Shown here in pieces: positions 51,314 to 59,584 of a stretch of 64,000 nucleotides of DNA; the stretch's first letter is position 1; each line of letters starts with the position of its first letter. A program made the translations under genes and the position numbers. Origin of the DNA: Atopobium sp. oral taxon 199 str. F0494 (lineage in GTDB: Bacteria; Actinomycetota; Coriobacteriia; Coriobacteriales; Atopobiaceae); contig NZ_KE150487.1 in NCBI RefSeq assembly GCF_000411555.1, forward strand, positions 1-64,000, read 5' to 3'. Below the pieces are notes generated by a model. That model had not been told where the DNA came from. It did no database searches and worked only from the letters and a program-made list of their open reading frames with translations.

Positions 51314-51387
51314 ATGTGCTCTTTTCAAGCTCCTACTAGGCAAGATATACAGAAAATATCTCCGTTCTCCACCTCGTAAGCGGGAAA

Positions 51388-51416
51388 ATAATACGTTGCT
51401 TCTTTGCTCTTGTCAA
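51388..51416 (-). promoter_or_regulatory. Strong promoter for tRNA-Tyr/Thr/Met-tuf
   Basis: TTGACA (51411-51416), 17-base spacer, TATTAT (51388-51393) on the minus strand, about 75 bases before tRNA-Tyr. Both hexamers are near consensus. Confidence 0.8.
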
Positions 51417-51496
51417 CGTAAACCACGCGCCCGGGCGTATCTTATCAAAAAATCTCCATTTCTTAACGAGAAGTGCTTTGGTATATTGTGCGCTTC

Positions 51497-52279
51497 TTAT
51501 TTCTTCCCCACTAGGAGTTTTGAATCCGTGAGCATGAGCCAACGACTTTCGCGCATACTCATGAACTTTCCTGAGGCCGTATCTAAAAGCTCCACACTCT
51601 CGTAACCCTTATCTTTCAGGCTCTGTATAAATGTCTGCATATCGCCATAGCGCCGAGGACTCATAAGATCATGTATGGCAAAGGTACCGCCTTTTTTAAG
51701 TACGCGGAGCGTTTCGCGCAGAAGCTGCTGTCGATCAACACGAGCTATATTGTGGTAAACGTAATTGCTGACAACCGCATCGAAAGTCTCGTCAGCAAAA
51801 TCAAGTTTTACGGCATCGCCTGCTTGAAACGAAGCATTGCCGATCTTCTCGGCACGAGCATTGTTCTCGCACAGACGCTTACTGAACGAAGCGTACTCCT
51901 TCCCCCAGCGGTCAATCCCGACCATTGACGCTTGAGGATTTGCTTTTGCACAAGCTATGGTCAAAGCTCCGCTTCCGCAGCCAACATCAAGTCCCAAACC
52001 ACCCTGAGGAAGCTGCACGTATGCGGCCACGCCTTCAACGATGTCTTTTGAAAGATGTCGCCTGCCACGATACGAAAACGCACGATATGCAAAGGCTGCC
52101 CATAAGAAGAACAAGCTGAACGCAACAAATGCCGCTCCAAAAAGAATCAGTGCACCGAGACGAATGCCCTGTATAGTCCAACTCATTTTGCATATCACCA
52201 CGCCGACAAGCGCCACGAGAGCTCCGCCTCCCAAAGCTGCCAACATACCCCGTGGAATCCAATTCTTATAGTCAGACAT
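51497..52279 (-). CDS. Membrane-anchored class I SAM methyltransferase
   Basis: About 260 residues from MSDYKNWIPRG; the SD GAAAGGA precedes ATG 52279. Two hydrophobic helices (about 12-33 and 42-65) come first. The Rossmann methyltransferase domain follows, with motif I GLDVGCGSGALTIA (about 95-108), acidic loop GIDRWGKE and the motif IV region FDAVVSNYVYHN. The closest class is the UbiE/COQ5-like Methyltransf_11 type; the substrate is unknown. A membrane anchor suggests a lipid or lipid-linked substrate. A copy of the repeat word lies 20 bases beyond the stop. Confidence 0.8.
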   Translation of the reverse strand: MSDYKNWIPRGMLAALGGGALVALVGVVICKMSWTIQGIRLGALILFGAAFVAFSLFFLWAAFAYRAFSYRGRRHLSKDIVEGVAAYVQLPQGGLGLDVGCGSGALTIACAKANPQASMVGIDRWGKEYASFSKRLCENNARAEKIGNASFQAGDAVKLDFADETFDAVVSNYVYHNIARVDRQQLLRETLRVLKKGGTFAIHDLMSPRRYGDMQTFIQSLKDKGYESVELLDTASGKFMSMRESRWLMLTDSKLLVGKK

Positions 52280-52354
52280 CCTATTTCCTTTCATATTTCA
52301 TATGAATAGTTCATAGAGCCTCATACGATATCGACCTGTACAGGGCGCTGGTTT

Positions 52355-52411
52355 ACGCTAGCTAGTAATGGCTAGCGCTGGTTCGTGATGGCTCACGCTA
52401 GCTAGTGCTAG
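52355..52411. repeat. CTAG-rich direct repeat
   Basis: ACGCTAGCTAGT occurs at 52355-52366 and again at 52395-52406, with related GGCTAGCGCTGG and GTGCTAGGC between and after. Six CTAG tetranucleotides fall in about 55 bases, though CTAG is rare in most bacterial DNA. The rest of 52280-52465 has no gene. Confidence 0.6.
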
Positions 52412-52459
52412 GCATATATTGTAAACGATGGCTAACTTATTGAAAGCACGCAGAAGTAA

Positions 52460-52488
52460 TAAAAAACCTGCCGGGAAACCCAGGAGGT
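52460..52488 (-). terminator. Terminator after tRNA-Thr(TGT)
   Basis: Arms ACCTCCTGGG and CCCGGCAGGT (one mismatch), followed on the minus strand by TTTTTTATT. It follows the tRNA by about ten bases. Confidence 0.85.
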
Positions 52489-52498
52489 CAAAATGCAA

Positions 52499-52574
<76 letters not shown>

Positions 52575-52590
52575 TTTTGATGCGTGAGTA

Positions 52591-52619
52591 ATGATACCGA
52601 GTTTTATCGGAGGAGTCTA
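52591..52619 (-). promoter_or_regulatory. Promoter of tRNA-Thr(TGT)
   Basis: TAGACT (52614-52619), 17-base spacer, TATCAT (52591-52596) on the minus strand, ending 17 bases before the tRNA. Confidence 0.6.
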
Positions 52620-52849
52620 GGGACATTTTATTGAAAGTTACTTCTCTTGGAAAACTCACAAATAATAGTGCTCAAGCTGTTCCATTGAACGCCTGTGAGG
52701 ACACGGCCACAGTGTACAGGGCAGAATGCTCTTCTCGCCACTGACCGAGGTACTGCCGTTAGCTGTGGCCCGGCAAGCCGAGGGTTGTTGCCAACCGCGA
52801 TTGCCGACAATTGAAATCGCCACTAAACGAGATTACGGCGAGCCAAATC

Positions 52850-52905
52850 CACCACTAAAGAGCGCTTTTGATACGTTTTTTGAAATCTGAGTGTTTAGTG
52901 GTGGT
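52850..52905. repeat. Inverted repeat CCACCACTAAA ... TTTAGTGGTGG
   Basis: Perfect 11-bp arms separated by 34 bases. The plus strand has TTTTAAG after the second arm. A further direct copy of CCACTAAA is 30 bases before it. No transposase is nearby. Confidence 0.65.
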
Positions 52906-53092
52906 TTTAAGAGACGGATGGTCATGAAAACCACAAGTAAACGATTGCTGCGGGGCATTTCGAATGAGTACTCCAAGCGGAAATTCCAAGCGGACGAGCC
53001 AATAAGCAGACGAGCAACAGCGCATGGTAGCCGCACGTGGTACAGCTGCAAGCAGGTGTTTTAGGCAAGAACAACGCTAGGATACCTGAGAT

Positions 53093-53146
53093 TCCTTGGA
53101 TAGCTGGGATAGCTTGAGTCGCTGGAACAGCCGGGACAGCTACAAC
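53093..53146. repeat. Degenerate 9-base tandem repeats after yacP
   Basis: Successive nine-base units TGGATAGCT, GGGATAGCT, TGAGTCGCT, GGAACAGCC and GGGACAGCT run to within a few bases of the yacP stop. They are too diverged for an active microsatellite. Confidence 0.6.
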
Positions 53147-53148
53147 CC

Positions 53149-53736
53149 CTACTGATCCAGCAGATCCCAAAGGCGTTGTCGCTGCTCGGGAGACAGACGA
53201 TCCTCCAAAGTCATACGCATACGACCTGTTTCACGCTGTAAATCATCAATAGCCGTATCACTCACCTCAACATCACGAACAAGCGCAGCACTTGAAATGC
53301 GTGTCACCTCACCGGGACCAAAACCGACCGTTGAACGAACATCCTTATCGGAAGTGACAAGAGAAACGGATCGACCGGCCTCCCGCGCTTCCGTAACCAG
53401 CTTTTCGATAACGGTATCCGCACTCTGATTGGGCTTTGAGAAAATGAGTTTGACGCCACCTCGCGAACGATCGGGGCGTTCAGGGTTTACGTTACCTGCC
53501 CCGTCAAACACAATGACCGCCTTGTATCGATGATGCGCAAACGTTGCCACATCGGAAATGAGTGCCTCACGAGCGCGAATAAAGGGATCGCTGTCCATAT
53601 GATATGCAGCATCCGCTGAGCTCACCAAGCCGTCGGTTTGATTTTCCTCATCAATCAGACCTTCATAGCGAGCGGTGGCATGCATCACGTTATAGCCGTC
53701 AACGATGAGAAGTTCGCGTTCTTCTCGCACAGACAT
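53149..53736 (-). CDS. YacP-family NYN domain ribonuclease
   Basis: 195 residues from MSVREERELLIVDGYNVMHA; the ATG overlaps the rlmB stop (TAATG). The PIN-like NYN fold shows its acidic residues in LLIVDGYNVMH, AVIVFDGAGN and SLVTSDKDVRS. The family includes Bacillus subtilis Rae1, a ribosome-associated mRNA endonuclease. The order cysS, rlmB, yacP is widespread in Gram-positive bacteria. Ends RQRLWDLLDQ. Confidence 0.88.
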   Translation of the reverse strand: MSVREERELLIVDGYNVMHATARYEGLIDEENQTDGLVSSADAAYHMDSDPFIRAREALISDVATFAHHRYKAVIVFDGAGNVNPERPDRSRGGVKLIFSKPNQSADTVIEKLVTEAREAGRSVSLVTSDKDVRSTVGFGPGEVTRISSAALVRDVEVSDTAIDDLQRETGRMRMTLEDRLSPEQRQRLWDLLDQ

Positions 53737-54677
53737 TATGAAACGCCACCCATACTCACACGACGCAACCATTCGTAACACATAACGGTCGTAGCCTGTG
53801 CCACGTTCAGCGATTCAATCTTTCCACGCTGCGGAAGCTTACAGGTGAAGTCGCATGTTTCAAGCACGAGGCGAGAAATGCCTGCACCCTCAGAACCCAT
53901 CACGAGTGCAAGGCGGCCGCCCAAGGGTGCGCCCCACACATCGTCCGTGGCATGCTCAGTAGCGCCACATGTCCAAAATCCTGCGGATTTCAGTTCTTCA
54001 AGCGCTCGTGATACGTTAGAAACCCGGGCTATCGGCACATGCAAAACAGCACCGGCAGAGGTTTTGTATGCTCCTACGCCTACCTGAGCAGCACGTGCAT
54101 TGGCAATCACCACCCCTGCAGCACCAACTACCTCAGCAGATCGGACAATAGCGCCAAAGTTACCTTCATCGGTCACATGGTCGAGCACCACTACCAGCGC
54201 GTCTTTTGAGCCCGCTTTCTCAAGAATGTCGGAAAGTTCCGCGTATTCAAAGGGTCGGGTCCGCACAATAACACCCTGATGAGCGCCATGACTTGAAAGG
54301 GCGTCCAAAACCTGCCGAGACACCCGTTCAACAGGAACGCCTTCGGATGAGAACTGTTTGGCAAGCGTTTCAATCTCTTGATCACGCTCGCCAGACGCAA
54401 CCTGCACCAGCGCATTCTTAAGCGGAATGTTTAAGGCAAGCGCCTCCGCCACAGCGCGGCGCCCTTCAATCAAATCGGAAACGCTCCGTTGGCGAGAAGG
54501 ACGGGGGGCGCCGCTCAGAGCGCCTTTGCCGCCGCGACTGGCACCACGGCCAGCCCGACTGCCCCGTGCGGAGTTGTCATGGTCATGTTCACGGCCACTG
54601 CGTCGATCTTTCGGCCCAAACGCCTCGTTCCAGCTAACACGCTTCTTACCTTTGTTCGATTTCTGTTGACGCGCCAT
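53736..54677 (-). CDS. rlmB: 23S rRNA 2'-O-methyltransferase RlmB-like (SpoU family)
   Basis: 313 residues. The first 65 residues are a basic, Gly/Arg/Ser-rich extension. The substrate-binding domain follows (LIEGRRAVAEAL), then the SPOUT domain with motif 1 DEGNFGAIVRSAEV, motif 2 LALVMGSEGAGIS and motif 3 IESLNVAQATTV. RlmB methylates G2251 of 23S rRNA; other SpoU proteins modify tRNA, so the target is inferred. It is coupled to yacP and 4 bases after cysS. Confidence 0.88.
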   Translation of the reverse strand: MARQQKSNKGKKRVSWNEAFGPKDRRSGREHDHDNSARGSRAGRGASRGGKGALSGAPRPSRQRSVSDLIEGRRAVAEALALNIPLKNALVQVASGERDQEIETLAKQFSSEGVPVERVSRQVLDALSSHGAHQGVIVRTRPFEYAELSDILEKAGSKDALVVVLDHVTDEGNFGAIVRSAEVVGAAGVVIANARAAQVGVGAYKTSAGAVLHVPIARVSNVSRALEELKSAGFWTCGATEHATDDVWGAPLGGRLALVMGSEGAGISRLVLETCDFTCKLPQRGKIESLNVAQATTVMCYEWLRRVSMGGVS

Positions 54678-54681
54678 ATGC

Positions 54682-56229
54682 TCAGTCCTTGTCGTGCGCT
54701 CGCTTCAAGCGCGCTCCGGAAGCTGTATCTTCAATCAGAAGTCCCAGACCGGCAATGCCATCACGGATAGCATCTGCAGCCGCCCAGTTCTTCTCAGCAC
54801 GTGCGCTTTGGCGAGCAGAAAGAAGAGCTTCTGCCGCTTGCATGACGCTTTCCCCCTCATAACCTGCTTGAGACTTTGCCAAATCAATAAGCTCATGAGG
54901 AAGTTCGTCGGACGCTTTGTCCGTGTTGACGCTAATTCCCAACACTCCAAAAAGTTCTGTCAACGTATCCGCAGCATGAATCGTCAATTTTGCGTTAATT
55001 GCATTGGCCGCATTGGCAAGATAGGTATTTGCAGCAGTAACCAGCGTGAACATCGCGGCAAGGGCTTCTGCCGTATTGAAATCATCCGCCATGGAACGCT
55101 CAAAGTTCTCGCGTGCAGTGCCAATGGCTGAGGTAAGCTCATTTTCGCAGTCAGACTGCTTGTGATTTTGTGCCGCATCTCCGGTATTGGCAGAGCCTCC
55201 AGCGTCAACAGAACGCTCAGTACTCTCGGCGTTTTTGGCGGCCCAGCGCAAATTAGCCACACAGGTCTTCATACGCTCAAGCGTACCGACAGCACCGTCC
55301 AAGCGCTCGAAAGAAAAATCAAGCGGTGCACGATAGTGCGTCTGAAGCATCAAAAGTCGGACCGCATCTGCTGCGTAGGAATCCAGCACCTCTTTGAGCG
55401 TATAGAAGTTGCCCAGAGACTTGGACATCTTCTCGCCCTCCACGCGAAGCATGCCCGCATGCATCCAATAGTTTGCCAAAGGCTCATGCCAGCAGCAGCT
55501 TGCCTGAGCCGTTTCGTTTTCATGATGTGGAAACACGAGGTCTGCCCCACCGCCGTGGATATCAATTGGCGTTCCAAGGTAGCGGTGAATCATGGCACAG
55601 CACTCAGAATGCCAGCCGGGACGTCCTTCTCCCCATGGACTCGGCCAGCTGGGCTCACCGGGCTTTGCGGCCTTCCAAAGGGCAAAATCAAACGGATCGC
55701 GCTTCTCGGTATTGACCTCAACGCGCTCACCTGCACGCAGCTGATCCAGATCGCGACCAGATAACACGCCATAATTGTGATCCGCTCGCACCGAGAAGTA
55801 CACGTCTCCCGACGGCACTGTGTAGGCAAATCCCTGTTCAATGAGGGATTGGATCATCTCAACCATGGCATTGATCTCATGCGTGGCGCGCGGGCGAATA
55901 TCGGGGTCAAGAATATTAAAACGATGCATTTGCTCAATGAAAGCGGCAGAGTATTCCTCTGCAACCTCCTGCGCCGTACGAGCCTGCTCAAGAGCACGAT
56001 TGATAATCTTATCGTCAACGTCCGTCAAATTTTGTGCAAAGGTAACCTCGTATCCTGCATGCATGAGGTACCGGCGTATTACATCAAACGACAAGAACGT
56101 GCGTGCATTACCGATATGTATCTGGTCATACACCGTAGGACCACAGACATACATCCGAACTTTGCCCTCATCAATAGGTGTAAAAATCTCTTTGCGATGC
56201 GTCTGAGTATTGTAAACGAGCATGTACAC
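54682..56229 (-). CDS. cysS: Cysteinyl-tRNA synthetase
   Basis: 515 residues. Class I synthetase with the HIGH motif as HIGNARTF (about 36-43), zinc Cys in CGPTVYD, the zinc-site ECCAMIHRYLG and HENETAQA, and KMSKS in GEKMSKSLGN. The C-terminal part has an insertion rich in Asn/Ser (near residues 345-365) before the anticodon domain. First gene of cysS-rlmB-yacP. Confidence 0.96.
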   Translation of the reverse strand: MYMLVYNTQTHRKEIFTPIDEGKVRMYVCGPTVYDQIHIGNARTFLSFDVIRRYLMHAGYEVTFAQNLTDVDDKIINRALEQARTAQEVAEEYSAAFIEQMHRFNILDPDIRPRATHEINAMVEMIQSLIEQGFAYTVPSGDVYFSVRADHNYGVLSGRDLDQLRAGERVEVNTEKRDPFDFALWKAAKPGEPSWPSPWGEGRPGWHSECCAMIHRYLGTPIDIHGGGADLVFPHHENETAQASCCWHEPLANYWMHAGMLRVEGEKMSKSLGNFYTLKEVLDSYAADAVRLLMLQTHYRAPLDFSFERLDGAVGTLERMKTCVANLRWAAKNAESTERSVDAGGSANTGDAAQNHKQSDCENELTSAIGTARENFERSMADDFNTAEALAAMFTLVTAANTYLANAANAINAKLTIHAADTLTELFGVLGISVNTDKASDELPHELIDLAKSQAGYEGESVMQAAEALLSARQSARAEKNWAAADAIRDGIAGLGLLIEDTASGARLKRAHDKD

Positions 56230-56653
56230 TCCCTATTTGAAAAAGACTTCATTCAAAATTTCATTTGTCTTTGTATGAATTAGAAAAGCACGAAAAAACG
56301 ATACTATAGTATGATGCTACTCACAAGATTTGAAATTTAATACAAAAAGATAGTAAGCACAATACCACTCGGCCGATAGTAACATTATCGAAATACACAC
56401 TTCTTATCTGCGTATTTACTACTTATTTTTAAATCGTTTCACAAAATCGGTACCGTTCACGTAATACCTCTTTTGTATTCTTTCCAACGGAAATAATAGA
56501 GGTGTAGTTTTTAGACAGCAAATGAATCATATTGCTTTACTAAGTCCCTAAATTAAGGTTCTCGCACTTGATGTAACCCGGGACTGAAAGTGCAGACTCA
56601 ACATAGGATTCGTTTGAAGATCTGCACAGTAACGATTGAGGGTACAAAAGACT
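56230..56653. other. AT-rich 424-base divergent intergenic region
   Basis: It separates minus-strand cysS from the plus-strand ABC exporter. It is clearly more AT-rich than the rest of the window. A perfect 12-bp palindrome ATACTATAGTAT lies at 56301-56312 and could be an operator. Only tiny frames occur (nine and eighteen codons); none looks like a bacteriocin or peptide precursor. Confidence 0.55.
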
Positions 56654-58300
56654 ATGCGTAAGTTAATTCTATATTGCTGGAATTCAATAAAGAACAAAGC
56701 AACGTATACAGGATATATGGCTCTAAAGTTGCTTAAAGCCCTTACAGATGCGTCCCTTCCTTTTATTACCGGGTGGGTTATTAATCTACTTGTTGCCCAA
56801 ACGAGCTTCTACGAAACTTTTGTTCCCTGTGCCCTCATTGCTTTTTTGGGAGTATTGTCAGCTCTTTTGGAATACTTTTCTGACCTTATATATACCTATC
56901 TACAGTCAGACTCATCATTTGTGCTAGAAGCTGATGCTATTAAAAGGATACAGTACACGAGGCAAGACTTTTTCTCTTCCTATGATCCTGCTTACTATCA
57001 TCGCAGTGTTAACAACGATGCAAGTACCATATCAATTTTCTTTTTAATATCCGGTTCGCAAGTCATAACAAGCACAGTAACTGTTGTGGTCATTATTGGA
57101 ATAGTTGCCTCAATCAATATCCTTCTCGCCTTCGTTTGTTGTCTTCTGACGCTTTCAGTGGGATTTGTATACAGTTATTTCCATAATGAGATTTTTAAAA
57201 AGAACTATGAGTGCAAAGAAGAGCTTTCTAAATATGCTTCTTGTGAGTTCAGCCAATTTAGCCAAGTTGATTTCATTAGGCGCCATGTATTATTTAGCCA
57301 CTTCGCCCATGCACTCAAAAAAACCTATCAGAAACTTCGCACCGCTGTTTACAGCAGCAATAAGTTGATTGCAAAAGTTAAGGCCCAAAATGGTGCATTA
57401 ACCGCCTTTTTCCAAGCAATACTGTTTGCACTAGGAGTCTACCAAATTTCTTTAGGGAATATGCAGGTAGGATATCTTGCTACTATAGCCAGCTACTATT
57501 CAATGCTTACCTCTGCCGCAATGTATTTCACGGAATTCGGTCTTGAATATCAAAGCAGCCTCGTGAGCTACGAGCGTCTTATGAAAATTTCCACACTGCC
57601 GACAGAACCAAGCGGAATGCAGGTACTTGATACTAAGATCGAATCTCTTGTTTGTACAGACGTAAGCTTTACCTATCCCAATAATACAAAGCCAGTTCTT
57701 ACCAAAACAAACGCTGCCTTTGAACCGGGAAAATTATATGCACTCACGGGTCACAATGGCTGTGGAAAATCTACTCTACTTAAACTTATAGATGCTGAAT
57801 GGAGCGGACTATACGATGGAGCAATAGATTACAATTCGACCGAACTAAGTAAGCTTGATCATTATGTACTCAGAGAGGACATAGTTGGATTCACCGAGCA
57901 AGAACCGATGATTCTTGAAGATACAATCTGGAATAATCTTACGCTTCTTTGCAAAGATGAGCCCTCTAAAGAGAAGGTCGTGAGCCTTGTTGAGCAGTTA
58001 AATCTCAATCATCTGATAGATTCTGCTCCTCAGGGATTTAATACGATACTTGATGATTCCCATCCAAGTCTTTCAGGTGGCGAGAAACAAAAAGTTGCCA
58101 TTATTCGTATGATATTGAAGAACCCACAGGTAATGCTCCTTGATGAACCAACTTCGGCTTTGGATAAAAAGAGCGTAGGGCAGCTTATTTCGTTACTCAA
58201 TAATCTCAAACAAAATCATATCGTTATCGTAGTTACACATGATCAAAGGCTACTAGATTCTTGTGATTCCATTGTTGAGTTTCCTGTGAAGAAAGCTTAA
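56654..58300 (+). CDS. ABC exporter half-transporter (permease-ATPase fusion)
   Basis: About 548 residues from ATG 56654, GAGGG upstream. A membrane domain of about six helices (residues 20-290; e.g. VITSTVTVVVIIGIVASI) precedes an ATPase: Walker A GHNGCGKST, Q-loop FTEQEPMI, signature LSGGEKQK, Walker B VMLLDEPTSALD, switch His in VVTHD. It probably homodimerises. Codons and base composition are far more AT-rich than the neighbours, it faces the opposite way, and its stop overlaps the ispF stop. These are signs of transfer into the cysS-ispF junction. The substrate is unknown; no partner gene is adjacent. Confidence 0.85.
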   Translation: MRKLILYCWNSIKNKATYTGYMALKLLKALTDASLPFITGWVINLLVAQTSFYETFVPCALIAFLGVLSALLEYFSDLIYTYLQSDSSFVLEADAIKRIQYTRQDFFSSYDPAYYHRSVNNDASTISIFFLISGSQVITSTVTVVVIIGIVASINILLAFVCCLLTLSVGFVYSYFHNEIFKKNYECKEELSKYASCEFSQFSQVDFIRRHVLFSHFAHALKKTYQKLRTAVYSSNKLIAKVKAQNGALTAFFQAILFALGVYQISLGNMQVGYLATIASYYSMLTSAAMYFTEFGLEYQSSLVSYERLMKISTLPTEPSGMQVLDTKIESLVCTDVSFTYPNNTKPVLTKTNAAFEPGKLYALTGHNGCGKSTLLKLIDAEWSGLYDGAIDYNSTELSKLDHYVLREDIVGFTEQEPMILEDTIWNNLTLLCKDEPSKEKVVSLVEQLNLNHLIDSAPQGFNTILDDSHPSLSGGEKQKVAIIRMILKNPQVMLLDEPTSALDKKSVGQLISLLNNLKQNHIVIVVTHDQRLLDSCDSIVEFPVKKA

Positions 58301-58773
58301 GACTCCAAAATCACAACTGCCCAGGCGGCGATTCCCTCGCCTGCGCCGACAAAACCAAGCCCTTCGGTGGTGGTGGCCTTCACACCCACACACGCCTTGG
58401 ATACCTCCAAAGCCTCAGCCATCCGCGAACGCATGGCATCACGATATGGCATAAGCTTTGGTGCCTGAGCAGCGACTGTACAGTCGCAATCCACAATATG
58501 ATAGCCTGCTTTTCTCACCCGCCGGGCAACAGCAGCGAGAAGATCCATGGAATCCGCACCCGCATACGCGGGGTCGCTGTCAGGAAAAAGCTGGCCGATA
58601 TCACTCTCACGAAGTGCTCCCAAAAGCGCGTCCATCAGAGCGTGCGCAAGGACATCTGCATCCGAATGACCCAAAAGTCCCCGCTCAAAGGGTATCTCTA
58701 CACCGCCCAGCACGAGCTTTCGCTCCGGCACAAGTCGATGCACATCATATCCGTGTCCAATGTGAAGTGCCAC
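58297..58773 (-). CDS. ispF: 2-C-methyl-D-erythritol 2,4-cyclodiphosphate synthase
   Basis: 158 residues from GTG 58771-58773, which gives MALHIGHGYDVHRLVPERKL and has GGGGAGG upstream. Step five of the MEP isoprenoid pathway. The zinc ligands are in GYDVHRL and GHSDADVLAH; KATTTEGLGFVGAGEGIAAW is the conserved C-terminal block. It overlaps the end of the convergent ABC gene by four bases. Confidence 0.94.
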   Translation of the reverse strand: MALHIGHGYDVHRLVPERKLVLGGVEIPFERGLLGHSDADVLAHALMDALLGALRESDIGQLFPDSDPAYAGADSMDLLAAVARRVRKAGYHIVDCDCTVAAQAPKLMPYRDAMRSRMAEALEVSKACVGVKATTTEGLGFVGAGEGIAAWAVVILES

Positions 58774-58774
58774 C

Positions 58775-59584
58775 TTATGCCTCCCCGCCGTCAAACAAAA
58801 TACAGGAGTCGGCACCATCCATGAGATGCTTGCCGAGAAGCGCTTCACAGATGGTAAGGTCAGAAGGATAGGTTACCTTGATGTTGTCATTTGATGACTC
58901 CACCACTTCAACCACGCCACCCAAATGCTCAACAAGCGAAGAATCATCCGTTGCCGCTATCCGTTCTTGAAGAGCTCTTTCATGGGCTTCAATCAAAATC
59001 TTCTTGCGAAAAACCTGCGGTGTTTGAGCAGCCCACAAAAACGAACGGTCAGGCGTACTTACAATGGTAGAACCTTCAACGCGCTTGAGCGTATCCACGG
59101 CACGAGTCGCACAAATAGCTCCTGCAAGAGCAGCATCTGAGCGCACGCGAGAAATAACGCGTTCAATGGTCTCCACTTCAATGAGCGGACGTACCGCATC
59201 GTGTACGGCCACCAAATCAAAGCCGCGTGGAGTTGCCTTAAGCGCAGAATATACCGATGCTTGGCGCGTCTTTCCTGATGCAGCAAAGGTAATTGGCTTA
59301 TGCAGCTTAAGGCCTGAAAGCACTGACTCTCGCACGGCATCCGCTTTTTCCGGAGAACATGCAATGACCACGTACGCAATACTCGGCGCATGATCAAACG
59401 CCAAAATGGACCAGCTCATCAAAGGCAGTCCGCAAAGGTCAATGAACTGTTTACCACCCGGATAGCCAAAGCGCTCACCGATACCGCCGGCAACAATCAC
59501 GGCCACGGTATCGGGGCCATTGTTCTTCTCGACAACTTGGGCGCAAGAATTCTTGGTTTGTGTGCAGGCGCCTGAAATGTTCAT
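58775..59584 (-). CDS. ispD: 2-C-methyl-D-erythritol 4-phosphate cytidylyltransferase
   Basis: 269 residues. Third MEP-pathway step, making CDP-methylerythritol. The nucleotide loop is VAGGIGERFGYPGGKQF (about 32-48). VAVHDAVRPLIEVETIE carries the metal Asp, and AAQTPQVF is the substrate block. The N-terminal 25 residues precede the usual fold and may be a start-site excess. The start overlaps the disA stop (ATGA); ispF follows after one base. Confidence 0.93.
   Translation of the reverse strand: MNISGACTQTKNSCAQVVEKNNGPDTVAVIVAGGIGERFGYPGGKQFIDLCGLPLMSWSILAFDHAPSIAYVVIACSPEKADAVRESVLSGLKLHKPITFAASGKTRQASVYSALKATPRGFDLVAVHDAVRPLIEVETIERVISRVRSDAALAGAICATRAVDTLKRVEGSTIVSTPDRSFLWAAQTPQVFRKKILIEAHERALQERIAATDDSSLVEHLGGVVEVVESSNDNIKVTYPSDLTICEALLGKHLMDGADSCILFDGGEA

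Larger units (their letters stand above)
52620..53148. other. 529-base gene-free region with several repeats
   Basis: No credible gene. It contains a copy of the TCTTCTCGCC word (52728-52737), an inverted repeat with 11-bp arms CCACCACTAAA and TTTAGTGGTGG (52850-52860 and 52895-52905, 34-base loop), a third CCACTAAA (52821-52828), and degenerate nine-base repeats near 53095-53145. Short frames here have no family-like composition. Confidence 0.6.

Noticed and set aside
51336-51542. Minus-strand frame of 68 codons upstream of the tRNA-tuf genes
   Set aside because: It contains the near-consensus TTGACA-n17-TATTAT promoter and overlaps the methyltransferase end.
52922-53170. Minus-strand frame of 82 codons with VPA/IPA-like tripeptide repeats after yacP
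   Set aside because: The tripeptides merely reflect the nine-base DNA repeats; no ribosome binding site and no family resemblance.
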